Assembly (NCBI RefSeq): GCF_018613065.1
Contig: NZ_JAGGQW010000040.1
Coordinates: 1-64,000 of the forward strand
Length of the DNA stretch: 64,000 bases
Direction: 5' to 3'
Origin: Bacillus sp. ISL-7
GTDB taxonomy: Bacteria; Bacillota; Bacilli; Bacillales_B; DSM-18226
The notes beneath the pieces were generated by a model. The model had not been told where the DNA came from. It made no database searches and was given only the letters and a program-made list of their open reading frames with translations. Of this stretch, positions 34,385 to 41,913 are shown one piece after another. Each line of letters opens with the position of its first letter. The first letter of the stretch is position 1. The position numbers and the translations under genes are program-made.

Positions 34385-35026
34385 TTGAGTAAATCAAATT
34401 ATTGTGAACATTGTGGAAATCGAATCAAAAATAAGAATGAAAACGAAATCGAAAATAATCCGACAAATACGAATACAAATATTCCAATTATTACCGTAAA
34501 TCCAGTAATCAACATACCACCTATACCAACACTAACACCAACACCAACACCAACTGGAGAACAGGGAATATTGACGGAGTTTAATTTTGTAGAAATTCCT
34601 AGCCGAGGTACCATTGGTAACACTCCATTACAATTAAACGAAACACCTTTGGTGCTAAATATTGATGATACAACAGATCGCGTATTACTAACAGTTTCTG
34701 TTCAATGGCATACTGTTCCCGCAGGCAGTGCTACAAGTACGCTTACATTGTCTATCAGACGTCGAAGACAAGGTGAAATGGAATTTTCTGATCCTATCTG
34801 CACTTTTAGTGATAGTGCTAATGGTGTTGGGGGAGTAACAAGTCCATTTACCTTTCCTTTCATTACTACGAGTATTATTTGTGTTGATAACGAACCTATT
34901 GTAACTCAAGGTCAACAACAAGTGGAATATATTGTAGAGGCTAGATCTCCTGGTACTCTTACACTTGTAGATATTGGAACATTTACTGGTTCTGAAATTG
35001 AAGCTAACAACCCAACCAACCCATGA
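34385..35026 (+). CDS. Unknown protein: zinc knuckle, Pro/Thr repeat, beta domain
   Basis: A 213-residue protein starting at TTG 34385 after GAAAGGATGTG. It has an N-terminal half zinc ribbon (YCEHCGNRI), an Asn-rich spacer, a Pro-Thr repeat (PTLTPTPTPTGE) and a C-terminal beta-rich domain from about residue 65 with RVLLTVSVQWHTVPAGSATSTL and IVEARSPGTLTLVDIGTFTG. The last domain recalls small spore- or exosporium-associated proteins of Bacillus in style, but I cannot name a family. Single gene with own terminator. Confidence 0.55.
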   Translation: MSKSNYCEHCGNRIKNKNENEIENNPTNTNTNIPIITVNPVINIPPIPTLTPTPTPTGEQGILTEFNFVEIPSRGTIGNTPLQLNETPLVLNIDDTTDRVLLTVSVQWHTVPAGSATSTLTLSIRRRRQGEMEFSDPICTFSDSANGVGGVTSPFTFPFITTSIICVDNEPIVTQGQQQVEYIVEARSPGTLTLVDIGTFTGSEIEANNPTNP

Positions 35027-35038
35027 TTAGATAAAGAG

Positions 35039-35068
35039 ACGATTGCTTATTGGCAGTCGTTTTTTTCT
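35039..35068 (+). terminator. Terminator
   Basis: ACGATTGC TTATTG GCAGTCGT followed by TTTTTTCTTT. Confidence 0.75.
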
Positions 35069-35170
35069 TTATGGTTAAAAACACAAGTGACAGAAATGGT
35101 GTTTTTTTTACATTTAATTACCATCTAAATGAAAATATTGTCATGGTACAATTACTATGAGGTGGTTTAT

Positions 35171-35995
35171 TTGTTTATTTCTCCTATGCTATTACACAAA
35201 ACAGAACATCCTTTTGACGATGATAACTATATAACTGAGTTAAAACTAGATGGTTTCCGTACCATTTGGACTAAGTTTGATAATAAAGTAAGAATTTATA
35301 CAAGACACAAGAATGAAATTACATCTAAGTTTCCTGAGTTAGTTAATCTTCCTATGCCTGACGGAACAGTTTTAGATGGGGAAATTATAGTAACTGATCA
35401 GCAAGGTAAACCCGATTTTGAAGCAGTTATGGAACGTTTTATGAGTAAGAAATCCGAACACCAAATATCATTTAGTGTTTTTGATATTATTTACTACAAT
35501 GGTAAAAAGGTCACTAACCTACCTTTAATTGAACGCAAGGCTCTGCTTGAGGAAGTAATACCTGAAGATACTCCATTGTTTAATAAAGTACAGTGGCTTG
35601 AGGGAAACGCAGAACAATACTTTGATTTAATTCAGCAGCATGGATTAGAGGGAATAGTTCAGAAGAAAACAGATTCAAAGTATCAGGTTAACAAGCGTTC
35701 TCATGACTGGTTAAAGGTTATTAATTATCAGTATGAGAATGTCTATATTTCAGGGTTACGGAAAGATGAGTTTGGATTATTACTTAACTTTGATAACGGA
35801 AATTACGCTGGATTAATGGAGTTTATGCCGACACCTAACAGGAAACAGTTCTATACACAATATAAAGACTTTATTGTTGAAGAGAATGATAAGTTTGTCT
35901 ATCTTGATCCTAAATTAAAACTCAAAGTTAAGTATAGAAATCTAACAAAAAAGGGACTTCTTAGAATCCCTAGTTTTGTGGGGTGGATTAGTTAA
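35171..35995 (+). CDS. ATP-dependent DNA ligase
   Basis: A 274-residue ligase. Lys25 of ELKLDGFR is the adenylated residue; DGTVLDGEIIV, FSVFDIIYYNG, GLEGIVQKK and DWLKVIN are motifs III, IIIa, IV and V. A short OB-type domain follows. Start at TTG 35171 (MFISPML...) after GAGGTGG is preferred over ATG 35129. It is similar in size to YoqV of phage SPbeta. It seals nicks during phage replication or repair and has its own transcription unit. Confidence 0.88.
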   Translation: MFISPMLLHKTEHPFDDDNYITELKLDGFRTIWTKFDNKVRIYTRHKNEITSKFPELVNLPMPDGTVLDGEIIVTDQQGKPDFEAVMERFMSKKSEHQISFSVFDIIYYNGKKVTNLPLIERKALLEEVIPEDTPLFNKVQWLEGNAEQYFDLIQQHGLEGIVQKKTDSKYQVNKRSHDWLKVINYQYENVYISGLRKDEFGLLLNFDNGNYAGLMEFMPTPNRKQFYTQYKDFIVEENDKFVYLDPKLKLKVKYRNLTKKGLLRIPSFVGWIS

Positions 35996-36022
35996 GAGTG
36001 GCTTAAATAGTCATTCTTTTTT
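35996..36022 (+). terminator. Repeat-type hairpin B, copy 1
   Basis: GAGTGGCTTAAATAGTCATTC followed by TTTTTTATTTTT. First of four near-identical hairpins in 36-39.5 kb. Confidence 0.75.
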
Positions 36023-36132
36023 ATTTTTAAAATTGTTTAACGATTTTCTTCTTCAACTACCGGGCAGGATAGTTAAATAACGAAGGAGACATAATAAGTT
36101 AAATGATTCCTTTTAAATAGTGGGGTATTAAT

Positions 36133-36603
36133 ATGTCAATGAAAAATAAGTGGTTATTTAATATTGCAATGGTATTACTCTCATGGATTACAGTTTCTTT
36201 TTTGGAAAGGCGAAGTATAAAGAGATTTTTTCCAGCCTTTATCTTTGTGTTTTTAATAAATTGTATTGATGTTCCGATTGGAAAGAAACGTAGATGGTGG
36301 TCTTTTTATAATAAACCACATTCCTTTTTTCATAATGAATTTCCTTTTTTAATAGGTCCAATGTTGGCGGTGGCTTTATGGACATTAAAATGGACATACG
36401 GAAATTTCAAAAAGTTTATCTTGCTAAATGCTCTTTTCCAATTAATTTTTACATTTCTAGCTAAAAGTTTATTTGCAAAGATAAAATTATTTAAATTAGT
36501 TCGACTTAATGCATTTCAATTCTTCTTATACTTCTTGTACAAGGCTTTTTTCTTATATGGATTTCAATACATTTATGAAAATAAAAAGAGATTATTCAAC
36601 TAA
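36133..36603 (+). CDS. CBO0543-family membrane protein 1
   Basis: A 156-residue multi-pass membrane protein with about four hydrophobic helices and very aromatic, basic loops (KKRRWWSFYNKPHSFFHNEFP). The family is widespread in Bacillaceae and Clostridia, without known function. It is the first of three such genes, each followed by a related inverted repeat. ATG after GTGGGG. Confidence 0.65.
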   Translation: MSMKNKWLFNIAMVLLSWITVSFLERRSIKRFFPAFIFVFLINCIDVPIGKKRRWWSFYNKPHSFFHNEFPFLIGPMLAVALWTLKWTYGNFKKFILLNALFQLIFTFLAKSLFAKIKLFKLVRLNAFQFFLYFLYKAFFLYGFQYIYENKKRLFN

Positions 36604-36666
36604 AGGGTGCGATACTTCAACAAGGGTATCGCTTTTTCCTTATGCAACTAACGGGGCAGGATTGTG
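36601..36666 (+). repeat. Dispersed repeat A, copy 1
   Basis: CTAAAGGGTGCGATAC ... GTATCGCTTTTTCC forms a terminator hairpin, then ACTAACGGGGCAGGAT. Similar sequences stand after the other CBO0543 genes and, in part, near 36055-36085. Confidence 0.65.
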
Positions 36667-36737
36667 GAAGAGGAAAAAGTATTAATTTTAACTTTTTAGC
36701 AGATATTAAAACAAAATGTTAATTAAGGGTGTTACAA

Positions 36738-37241
36738 TTGCGTGTTATTCTGTGCCTAACTCTTGTACTTTGTTGCTGGAAATTCGGAGATTTAAAAAAC
36801 TGGAGAAAATACTATCCCACTATCTTATACCTGGCTGTAAATAATTTATTATATAGCTTCTTTGTTAGCGGAAAAAAATTTTTTCTATGGAAGTTGGAAC
36901 CTGATTTTTTATTAAGTAGTACCTTTTCATTTTTAGTACAAACTTTCATTATTTTTCCATGTATTGTAATACTGTTTTTGTCTTATTTACCTAAGTCTCG
37001 GAAGAAAGTAATAATATATTTAATAATATCGGCATCAATTCTTGTTGTTATTGAAACAATAATGTATATTGCTGGTAAAATCACATATCATAACGGATGG
37101 AATTATTGGTGGTCAGTAGCCTTTAATTTCTTATGGGTTATTATGTTGAGATTTCATTACCTTAAACCAATTCCTTCTTGGTTTGTTTCGTTTTTATTTA
37201 CAGTATTTTTTATCATTTACTTTCATGTTCCGTTGCCATAA
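36738..37241 (+). CDS. CBO0543-family membrane protein 2
   Basis: A 167-residue protein with about five membrane helices. The family pattern WRKYYPTILYLAVNNLLYSFF near the start and the C-terminal YHNGWNYWWSVAFNFLWVIMLRFHYLKP (in parts) are clear. Start TTG 36738 after AAGGGTG is preferred; GTG 36729 lies within the site. The function is unknown. Confidence 0.75.
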   Translation: MRVILCLTLVLCCWKFGDLKNWRKYYPTILYLAVNNLLYSFFVSGKKFFLWKLEPDFLLSSTFSFLVQTFIIFPCIVILFLSYLPKSRKKVIIYLIISASILVVIETIMYIAGKITYHNGWNYWWSVAFNFLWVIMLRFHYLKPIPSWFVSFLFTVFFIIYFHVPLP

Positions 37242-37254
37242 CACTAAACGTTCC

Positions 37255-37330
37255 CTTAATCAACTAACGGGTGCGATTCTTCAATAACGAAGGATCGTTT
37301 TTCTTATTCAAGTAACTGGGCAGTTTATTG
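37255..37330 (+). repeat. Dispersed repeat A, copy 2
   Basis: AACTAACGGGTGCGATTCTT, then CGAAGGATCGTTTTTCTT and AAGTAACTGGGCAG. It forms a hairpin GCGATTCTTC / GAAGGATCG and matches copy 1 in order and spacing. Confidence 0.7.
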
Positions 37331-37401
37331 AACAAGGTAACACATTTACAATGCATAGTTCTCTTTTGTGGAAGCATACTTAAATAAAAAAGGACTGCGA
37401 C

Positions 37402-37959
37402 ATGAATAAGTTTCAAGAAATAGAAAAGCATTATGAACAATTACGGAATTTGTGGTTGGATTATTGGACTCAAGAAGTGCTTTTTACTTATCAGTGGTGG
37501 ACAATGATTGTTGTGTTGATTATCCCTTTTTTTCTGTGGTGGAGATTGGTGGATAAAACTCGGATAATAGAAATAAGTATGGTTGGACTATTTGTATCTA
37601 TTATTGCTTTTATATTAGACCAAATTGGTTCATCACTAGGTTATTGGACTTATCCATATACTTTAACACCTTTAGAAAGAGACTTGTGGGCAGTCGCAGA
37701 TTTTTCGATTATTCCCTTTTTTTATATGATAATCTATCAGTGGTTTCCTAAGTGGAAAACATTCATATTAGGCACTGTAGTATTTGCATTATTCTCTGCA
37801 TTTGTTGGAGAAAGTATTTTTCAATGGTTGGGGATTTATGTATTGTTAAAATGGAAGCACATTTACTCTATCCCATTTTATGTGTTATTAGGAATATTAG
37901 TAAAAATCCTACTAGAAAAATTTAAATTGATTGAGGTTATTTCTAAAAGTAAAGAATAA
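37402..37959 (+). CDS. CBO0543-family membrane protein 3
   Basis: A 185-residue protein with an N-terminal amphipathic helix (residues 1-30) and about five membrane helices. The stretch FTYQWWTMIVVLIIPFFLWWRLVDKTR and ILDQIGSSLGYWTYPYTLTP are typical of CBO0543 proteins. ATG 37402, with no strong ribosome site. A repeat A copy follows. Confidence 0.8.
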   Translation: MNKFQEIEKHYEQLRNLWLDYWTQEVLFTYQWWTMIVVLIIPFFLWWRLVDKTRIIEISMVGLFVSIIAFILDQIGSSLGYWTYPYTLTPLERDLWAVADFSIIPFFYMIIYQWFPKWKTFILGTVVFALFSAFVGESIFQWLGIYVLLKWKHIYSIPFYVLLGILVKILLEKFKLIEVISKSKE

Positions 37960-37969
37960 TATTCTTGTT

Positions 37970-38004
37970 AAGCTAACGGGTGCGTTACTTCAATAAGAAC
38001 AACC
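37970..38004 (+). repeat. Dispersed repeat A, copy 3 (partial)
   Basis: GCTAACGGGTGCGTTACTTC AATAAGAAC, the 5-prime part of the repeat without the second hairpin arm. Confidence 0.55.
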
Positions 38005-38037
38005 AAAGTCTGCAAAAACAGATGTTTACACATGAGA

Positions 38038-38066
38038 AGTGGCTGAAATGGTCACTCTTTTTTTTT
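38038..38066 (+). terminator. Repeat-type hairpin B, copy 2
   Basis: AGTGGCTGAAATGGTCACT followed by a run of T. Confidence 0.75.
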
Positions 38067-38261
38067 GTGGGAAATTTGTCGAAATATTCTAAATAATACT
38101 AATTAATATTGTGGTAAAATTTACCTATATATAGTAGGGGGGATGTTATTTTGAACGTTGAAAATATTAATACAATTATTCGGGAAATAAGAAGTTCAAT
38201 AATTATTTTAGGTTAGGCTAGATGAAAGTGAACTAAATAAATTAGAAAGTGGGAGTCTATT

Positions 38262-38612
38262 ATGGGGAATCCAGTGGGTAAAGCGTTAAGAGTACTTGGA
38301 ATAGTTGAGATTATTTCAGGGGTTATACTAGGTTTAATTTTAGGAAATAATGATGAGATTTATGGATCATCAATTAATTTTTCAGTTTTCATACTCTGGT
38401 CAGCAGCAGGATTTGTTTCAGGTATGATTTTTGTTGGATTTGCTGAGATAATTGATTTATTAAATAACATTAGCATAAAGTTAGGTAAAACTGATTTGGA
38501 AACTAATATAAATGAATCGAATGAAACCAGCAAAAATAATGAAGTTTACTCTCCTACAAAAGAAAAATATAAAATATATAAATCTGTAATGTCCGATAAA
38601 AAAGAATTGTGA
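38262..38612 (+). CDS. Unknown membrane protein
   Basis: A 116-residue protein with two membrane helices (about 10-28 and 42-66: VLGIVEIISGVILGLILG, FSVFILWSAAGFVSGMIFVG) and a hydrophilic Asn/Glu/Lys tail. ATG follows GTGGGAG. The 100 bases in front contain pieces of a broken small reading frame (TTG 38152, stop at 38215). No family is recognised. Confidence 0.6.
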   Translation: MGNPVGKALRVLGIVEIISGVILGLILGNNDEIYGSSINFSVFILWSAAGFVSGMIFVGFAEIIDLLNNISIKLGKTDLETNINESNETSKNNEVYSPTKEKYKIYKSVMSDKKEL

Positions 38613-38655
38613 TTCTTACAAAGTCCTACTTGGATAGTATTTAAGTTTAAAACAT

Positions 38656-38684
38656 GAGTGGCTGAAATGGTCGCTCTTTTTTTA
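38656..38684 (+). terminator. Repeat-type hairpin B, copy 3
   Basis: GAGTGGCTGAAATGGTCGCTC followed by TTTTTTT. Confidence 0.75.
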
Positions 38685-38773
38685 TTATCAAATTAATTAA
38701 TATTAACTGAAAATTTTGACATAAATATATTTATATTAGTATAATGATTTTGGATTGGGGGTGCAACATAGGT

Positions 38774-38968
38774 GTGACTAATCATAAAAAAGTAATTTTA
38801 GATGTTAAAGGTGTTATGGAATTAATAGGTATTGGAAGAAATGGTGCTTATGAATTAATGAAAAGTGGAGAATTTCATGTAGTAATGGTCGGTAAAAAAT
38901 ATATGGTACATGAAGAAGTATTCCATAATTGGCTAAAAGGCAACTCCAAGACCAAAAAAAGATGGTGA
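38774..38968 (+). CDS. Excisionase-like small DNA-binding protein
   Basis: A 64-residue protein with the helix-turn-helix_17/MerR-type pattern of excisionases: VILDVKGVMELIGIGRNGAYELMKSGEF, then VVMVGKKYMVHEEVFHNWL. Start GTG 38774 after GGGGGTG; the longer frame to 38744 overlaps that site. Being 1.1 kb before the integrase, it is the best candidate for Xis, helping excision. Confidence 0.75.
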   Translation: MTNHKKVILDVKGVMELIGIGRNGAYELMKSGEFHVVMVGKKYMVHEEVFHNWLKGNSKTKKRW

Positions 38969-38972
38969 TAAT

Positions 38973-39140
38973 ATGAAAAGAAGTAAGAAATTTATTACAG
39001 AAGATACGATAATCAATATAGATGAAGATGTTTTCAAAATCAAAGCGCAAAAGTTATATTGGGAATTATTTGTAGATTACGTTAATAACAAGTACGGATA
39101 TACAGTGTTGGAATTAAAGATAAAAGAAGTATTGGAATGA
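38973..39140 (+). CDS. Unknown 55-residue protein
   Basis: ATG 38973 after GGTGATA, four bases behind the excisionase-like gene. It begins MKRSKKFITEDTIINIDEDV and has a charged helical end. The stop overlaps the next start (ATGA). It is too short to classify. Confidence 0.5.
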   Translation: MKRSKKFITEDTIINIDEDVFKIKAQKLYWELFVDYVNNKYGYTVLELKIKEVLE

Positions 39141-39268
39141 AGAAAAAAAGCACATTGAAAGTTGTAAAAGTGACATTTCTTGAGAAAGTGGATATCAATG
39201 AATATTTTAAATCTATACTCATTGCTCTTTTAAATGAAGAAAAATACGAAAAGGATGGATTGAGGTGA
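39137..39268 (+). CDS. Unknown 43-residue protein
   Basis: ATG 39137 overlaps the previous stop. The product reads MKKKSTLKVVKVTFLEKVDI then helical NEYFKSILIALLNEEKYEK. Very similar small proteins accompany integrative elements of Bacillus, without known role. Confidence 0.45.
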   Translation: MKKKSTLKVVKVTFLEKVDINEYFKSILIALLNEEKYEKDGLR

Positions 39269-39272
39269 GAGG

Positions 39273-39458
39273 ATGAAGCAACTTGTCTTCAACAATAGAG
39301 AATACCATGTCACCGAACAGATAGATAAAGTGATATTCAAAGACAAATCAAATCAACCGTTTAAAGTTAACTTTAGTTTCAGTAAAGATCCTATCAAAAA
39401 TAAAATAGCTAAGGATGGTCTTACCATTTTCTTTACAGAGATTTTCAGGGGAGACTAA
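39273..39458 (+). CDS. Unknown 61-residue protein
   Basis: ATG 39273 after GAGGTGAGAGG. A beta-rich, basic protein (REYHVTEQIDKVIFKDKSNQ, then a C-terminal GLTIFFTEIFRGD). Last of four closely spaced small genes, probably one unit with the excisionase-like gene. Confidence 0.5.
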   Translation: MKQLVFNNREYHVTEQIDKVIFKDKSNQPFKVNFSFSKDPIKNKIAKDGLTIFFTEIFRGD

Positions 39459-39494
39459 TTTATGGATAGAAATGTTGATCACTATTCTGATTAG

Positions 39495-39525
39495 GAGTGG
39501 CTTAAAATAGTCACTCTTTTTTTTT
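39495..39525 (+). terminator. Repeat-type hairpin B, copy 4
   Basis: GAGTGGCTTAAAATAGTCACTC followed by nine T. It closes the small-gene unit before the integrase. Confidence 0.8.
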
Positions 39526-39526
39526 G

Positions 39527-39592
39527 TCTATTATCAACTTAATTATTATTAAATATCAATCTATTATCAACTTAATTATTATTAAATATATT
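39527..39592. repeat. 33-bp tandem repeat, two units
   Basis: The unit TCTATTATCAACTTAATTAT plus TATTAAATAT occurs at 39527 and again at 39560, differing only at the end. It lies right after a terminator in a promoter-poor gap and could be a local duplication. Confidence 0.75.
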
Positions 39593-39702
39593 TTTATAGA
39601 TTACTGGTATAAAATTTAAAATTCTGGGGACAAAGTATATTAGCATCTGTGGACAAGCATTTTTTATTAATAAATTGCGAATGAATGTGGAGGTGGCTAA
39701 TT

Positions 39703-39969
39703 TTGCCGAAAATAAAAAAACAAAAATTTAATCTTACAGAGAGACACTTATCGGGAGAGGTAGAAAAAGTTCATTTACCACATGATTTGAAAGGAAGGTT
39801 TTCTTCAAAGAGGATTATAGAAAGAGAAGTTAAGCAACGTTCAATTAAGTTGGTTAAAGTAAAGGGTTCATACGGTTCCTTTGTAGTAAAAGAAAAATTG
39901 ATTCCTGATGAAGTGAGAGCAACTTTATTCGGAGTGGCAATAGTTGGAGTTCTTATTACGGTATTTTGA
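39703..39969 (+). CDS. Unknown basic protein with C-terminal membrane helix
   Basis: An 88-residue protein starting at TTG 39703 after GGAGGTGG (the ATG at 39685 lies before the site). It is strongly basic, with repeated KK/RR pairs, and ends in a single hydrophobic helix ATLFGVAIVGVLITVF, so it is probably a tail-anchored membrane protein. It is next to the integrase. The function is unknown. Confidence 0.55.
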   Translation: MPKIKKQKFNLTERHLSGEVEKVHLPHDLKGRFSSKRIIEREVKQRSIKLVKVKGSYGSFVVKEKLIPDEVRATLFGVAIVGVLITVF

Positions 39970-40048
39970 TAAGAAGTTATTTCTTTGATATTTGTGATAA
40001 AATTAATACCAGCGAATAGTTAAGAGTCACATAGGAGGCTCTTACACA

Positions 40049-41182
40049 ATGAAGGGTAGTATCAAAAAGGACAAAAAGACAGGTAAATATTCCTTTGTAG
40101 TGGATATAGGTAAAGATGCTACTGGTAAAAGGAAACAAAAGATGAAAAGGGGTTTTTCAACGAAAGCCGAGGCAGAAAAAGAACTTGCCAAATTAATAAA
40201 TGAAACCAATGAAGGAATTTATTTTGAGCCACAAAAAATGACAGTGGATGAATTCTTTGAAATGTGGTTTAAAGAAAGAAAGTCTTCTGTAGAACGTACG
40301 ACTTATAACAACCAATTAGCATTTTACAAAATTTATATCACACCGAGAATGGGATCACTGAAGATGTATGAAGTAACACCGATATTTCTTCAGAATTATG
40401 TAAATGACTTAATGGAGTATACCACACTTAAAGCAAGCACAATTCATAAATTATTTGATGTGTTGAAGGTGTCATTTAAAAAAGCGGTAAAGTTAAAAAT
40501 CATCAAAGAAAATCCTTCCTATCTTGTTGATCTTCCGAAAATCAAAAAGACAGAAATGAACGTTTGGGATATAAAAGAGGTCAATTTTTTCTTAGAGGAA
40601 GTATCAAATGTCAAACGACCAAGTAATTATCTAACCGCTTATTTATTGGCAATATTAACAGGATGCCGTCAAGGTGAGATATTGGGACTTAGATGGAGAG
40701 ATATTGATTTTGAAAACAAATTCATTTACATCAAACAAACCTTATCCCATGATGGAAAAGAACTAAGAAATGCTGCTAAAACAAAAGCAAGTATACGTTC
40801 CATTTCTATACCAGATATACTAATTAAGCAACTGAAAAAAGAACGAAAAACATGTTTAAAAAACAAATTGAAATGCGGTAGTGTATACGAAGATCATGAT
40901 TTAGTCATTTGTACCAAGCATGGTCGTCCTGTTCAATCATCAAATCTCATTAGAGGATTTAAAAAGGATGTTAAAAAAGTGGGTCTTCCGGTGATAAGAT
41001 TTCATGACTTAAGACATACCCATGCAACGATGCTTATCAGTCAAAATATCAATCCGAAAATCATTTCTGAAAGATTGGGACATGCCAGAATAGGAATTAC
41101 GCTTGACATTTATAGTCATGTTCTTCCAAGTATGCAACAGGAAGTTGCTGCTAAATTAGATGAAATCATAAAGAATATTTGA
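40049..41182 (+). CDS. int: Tyrosine integrase
   Basis: A 377-residue phage integrase that would catalyse recombination at the fixX att site. An N-terminal arm-binding domain of the AP2-like type (residues 1-55: KGSIKKDKKTGKYSFVVDIG, RKQKMKRGFSTKAEAEKEL) is followed by a SAM-like core-binding domain (65-165) and the catalytic domain. Active residues: Arg207 (TGCRQGE), His319 and Arg322 (FHDLRHTHA), His345 (LGHA) and Tyr355. All are present. ATG follows AGGAGG. It is the last prophage gene before the right repeat. Confidence 0.93.
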   Translation: MKGSIKKDKKTGKYSFVVDIGKDATGKRKQKMKRGFSTKAEAEKELAKLINETNEGIYFEPQKMTVDEFFEMWFKERKSSVERTTYNNQLAFYKIYITPRMGSLKMYEVTPIFLQNYVNDLMEYTTLKASTIHKLFDVLKVSFKKAVKLKIIKENPSYLVDLPKIKKTEMNVWDIKEVNFFLEEVSNVKRPSNYLTAYLLAILTGCRQGEILGLRWRDIDFENKFIYIKQTLSHDGKELRNAAKTKASIRSISIPDILIKQLKKERKTCLKNKLKCGSVYEDHDLVICTKHGRPVQSSNLIRGFKKDVKKVGLPVIRFHDLRHTHATMLISQNINPKIISERLGHARIGITLDIYSHVLPSMQQEVAAKLDEIIKNI

Positions 41183-41185
41183 TTT

Positions 41186-41212
41186 TTGTGAGCAATACTG
41201 TGAGCATAGATA
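41186..41212. other. Integrase arm sites at the right end
   Basis: GTGAGCAA (41188) and GTGAGCA (41200) lie just after the integrase stop and match repeats at the left end (3642-3670). Confidence 0.5.
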
Positions 41213-41267
41213 GACAAGTCAATGTAAAACCGTTGGTATATTAAGCATTTCATAAGAAAGTTCCCCT

Positions 41268-41576
41268 TCGTGCTTGGAAGGCGGTGAAATAATGTCAACG
41301 AAGAATATCGAGGAAAAACAGTATCTGCTCCGTTTTAAGTGTGATACAAAGTCTCATTTGACCGTGATGGATCATGACGTATGCATGACAAAATGTCCCG
41401 ATAAAATTTGTACAGTATTTTGCCCAGCGGAGGTTTATAAGTGGGAAGGAACACGGATGCAGGTTGGCTACGAAGGATGCCATGAATGTGGAAGCTGCCG
41501 GATCGGCTGCCCATACCAGAACATTAAATGGGAATATCCAAAAGGCGGACACGGGATTGTATTCCGTTTAGCGTAA
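41268..41576 (+). repeat. Right 309-bp direct repeat (attR region with fixX)
   Basis: The second copy of the repeat at 3293. The sequence before 41268 is phage DNA and not fixC, so only the last fixC codons are present. Identity with the left copy begins and ends at the same bases. Confidence 0.85.
41292..41576 (+). CDS. fixX: FixX, displaced second copy
   Basis: The same 94-residue ferredoxin-like protein as at 3317, with all cysteines kept and no amino acid change. It keeps its ribosome site but has lost the fixABC promoter; it may be silent or read from the integrase transcript. I infer that it was the resident copy before the prophage entered. Confidence 0.88.
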   Translation: MSTKNIEEKQYLLRFKCDTKSHLTVMDHDVCMTKCPDKICTVFCPAEVYKWEGTRMQVGYEGCHECGSCRIGCPYQNIKWEYPKGGHGIVFRLA

Positions 41577-41604
41577 ACTCATTTGGTCACATAATTCAGA
41601 TTAA

Positions 41605-41705
41605 ATGTGACCACGTGTGACCAATCCGTGACCAATTTGAATATTGATTATTTTATGTATTTCAACGATTTTATTACTAATGAAGTGACCAATTGTGACC
41701 AAAAT
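41605..41705. other. Arm-like GTGACC repeats right of the second fixX
   Basis: GTGACC occurs at 41607, 41617, 41628, 41684 and 41695. The order GTGACC-n4-GTGACCAATCCGTGA repeats the layout after the left fixX (3621-3645), and GTGACCAATTGTGACCAAAA parallels GTGAGCAATTGTGAACAAAA at 3653. It appears to be the left arm region of a second, related element. Confidence 0.5.
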
Positions 41706-41796
41706 ACTTTCTGTAAAGGTTTCCTAATTTAAATCAGCTTTATTAGTGTGGTTGTAAAAAATTGGATGTTATTAAGTGTTTTAAATAATAAAAAAT

Positions 41797-41832
41797 GACC
41801 GTTCATCACCAAGTGAACGGTCTTCTTTTTTG
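41797..41832. terminator. Terminator
   Basis: GACCGTTCA TCACCAAG TGAACGGTC followed by TTCTTTTTTG. Confidence 0.75.
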
Positions 41833-41913
41833 TCCTAGACATTACTTGAAATCAAAAATTTAATGATGTCTAAAACATGTTTGTATATGATTGCTATTTC
41901 TTGCTCATTTCGA

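Larger units (their letters stand above)
3293..41292 (+). mobile_element. Siphovirus-type prophage integrated at the fixC/fixX junction
   Basis: The roughly 38-kb element runs from the left fixX repeat to the right one and holds the expected modules: repressor, replication, packaging, HK97-type head, long tail with tape measure, lysis, accessory genes, excisionase-like protein and integrase. The integrase is the last gene before the right repeat. All structural genes point the same way. The one clear defect seen is an in-frame TGA in the distal tail gene, so the state (active or defective) is uncertain. Confidence 0.9.

Noticed and set aside
36738..37241. CBO0543 proteins as holins
   Set aside because: They have more helices and aromatic loops than the known holins, and a separate holin/endolysin pair is present at 29256-30322.
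39527..39592. Tandem repeat as a CRISPR array
   Set aside because: There are only two contiguous units without spacers and no cas genes.
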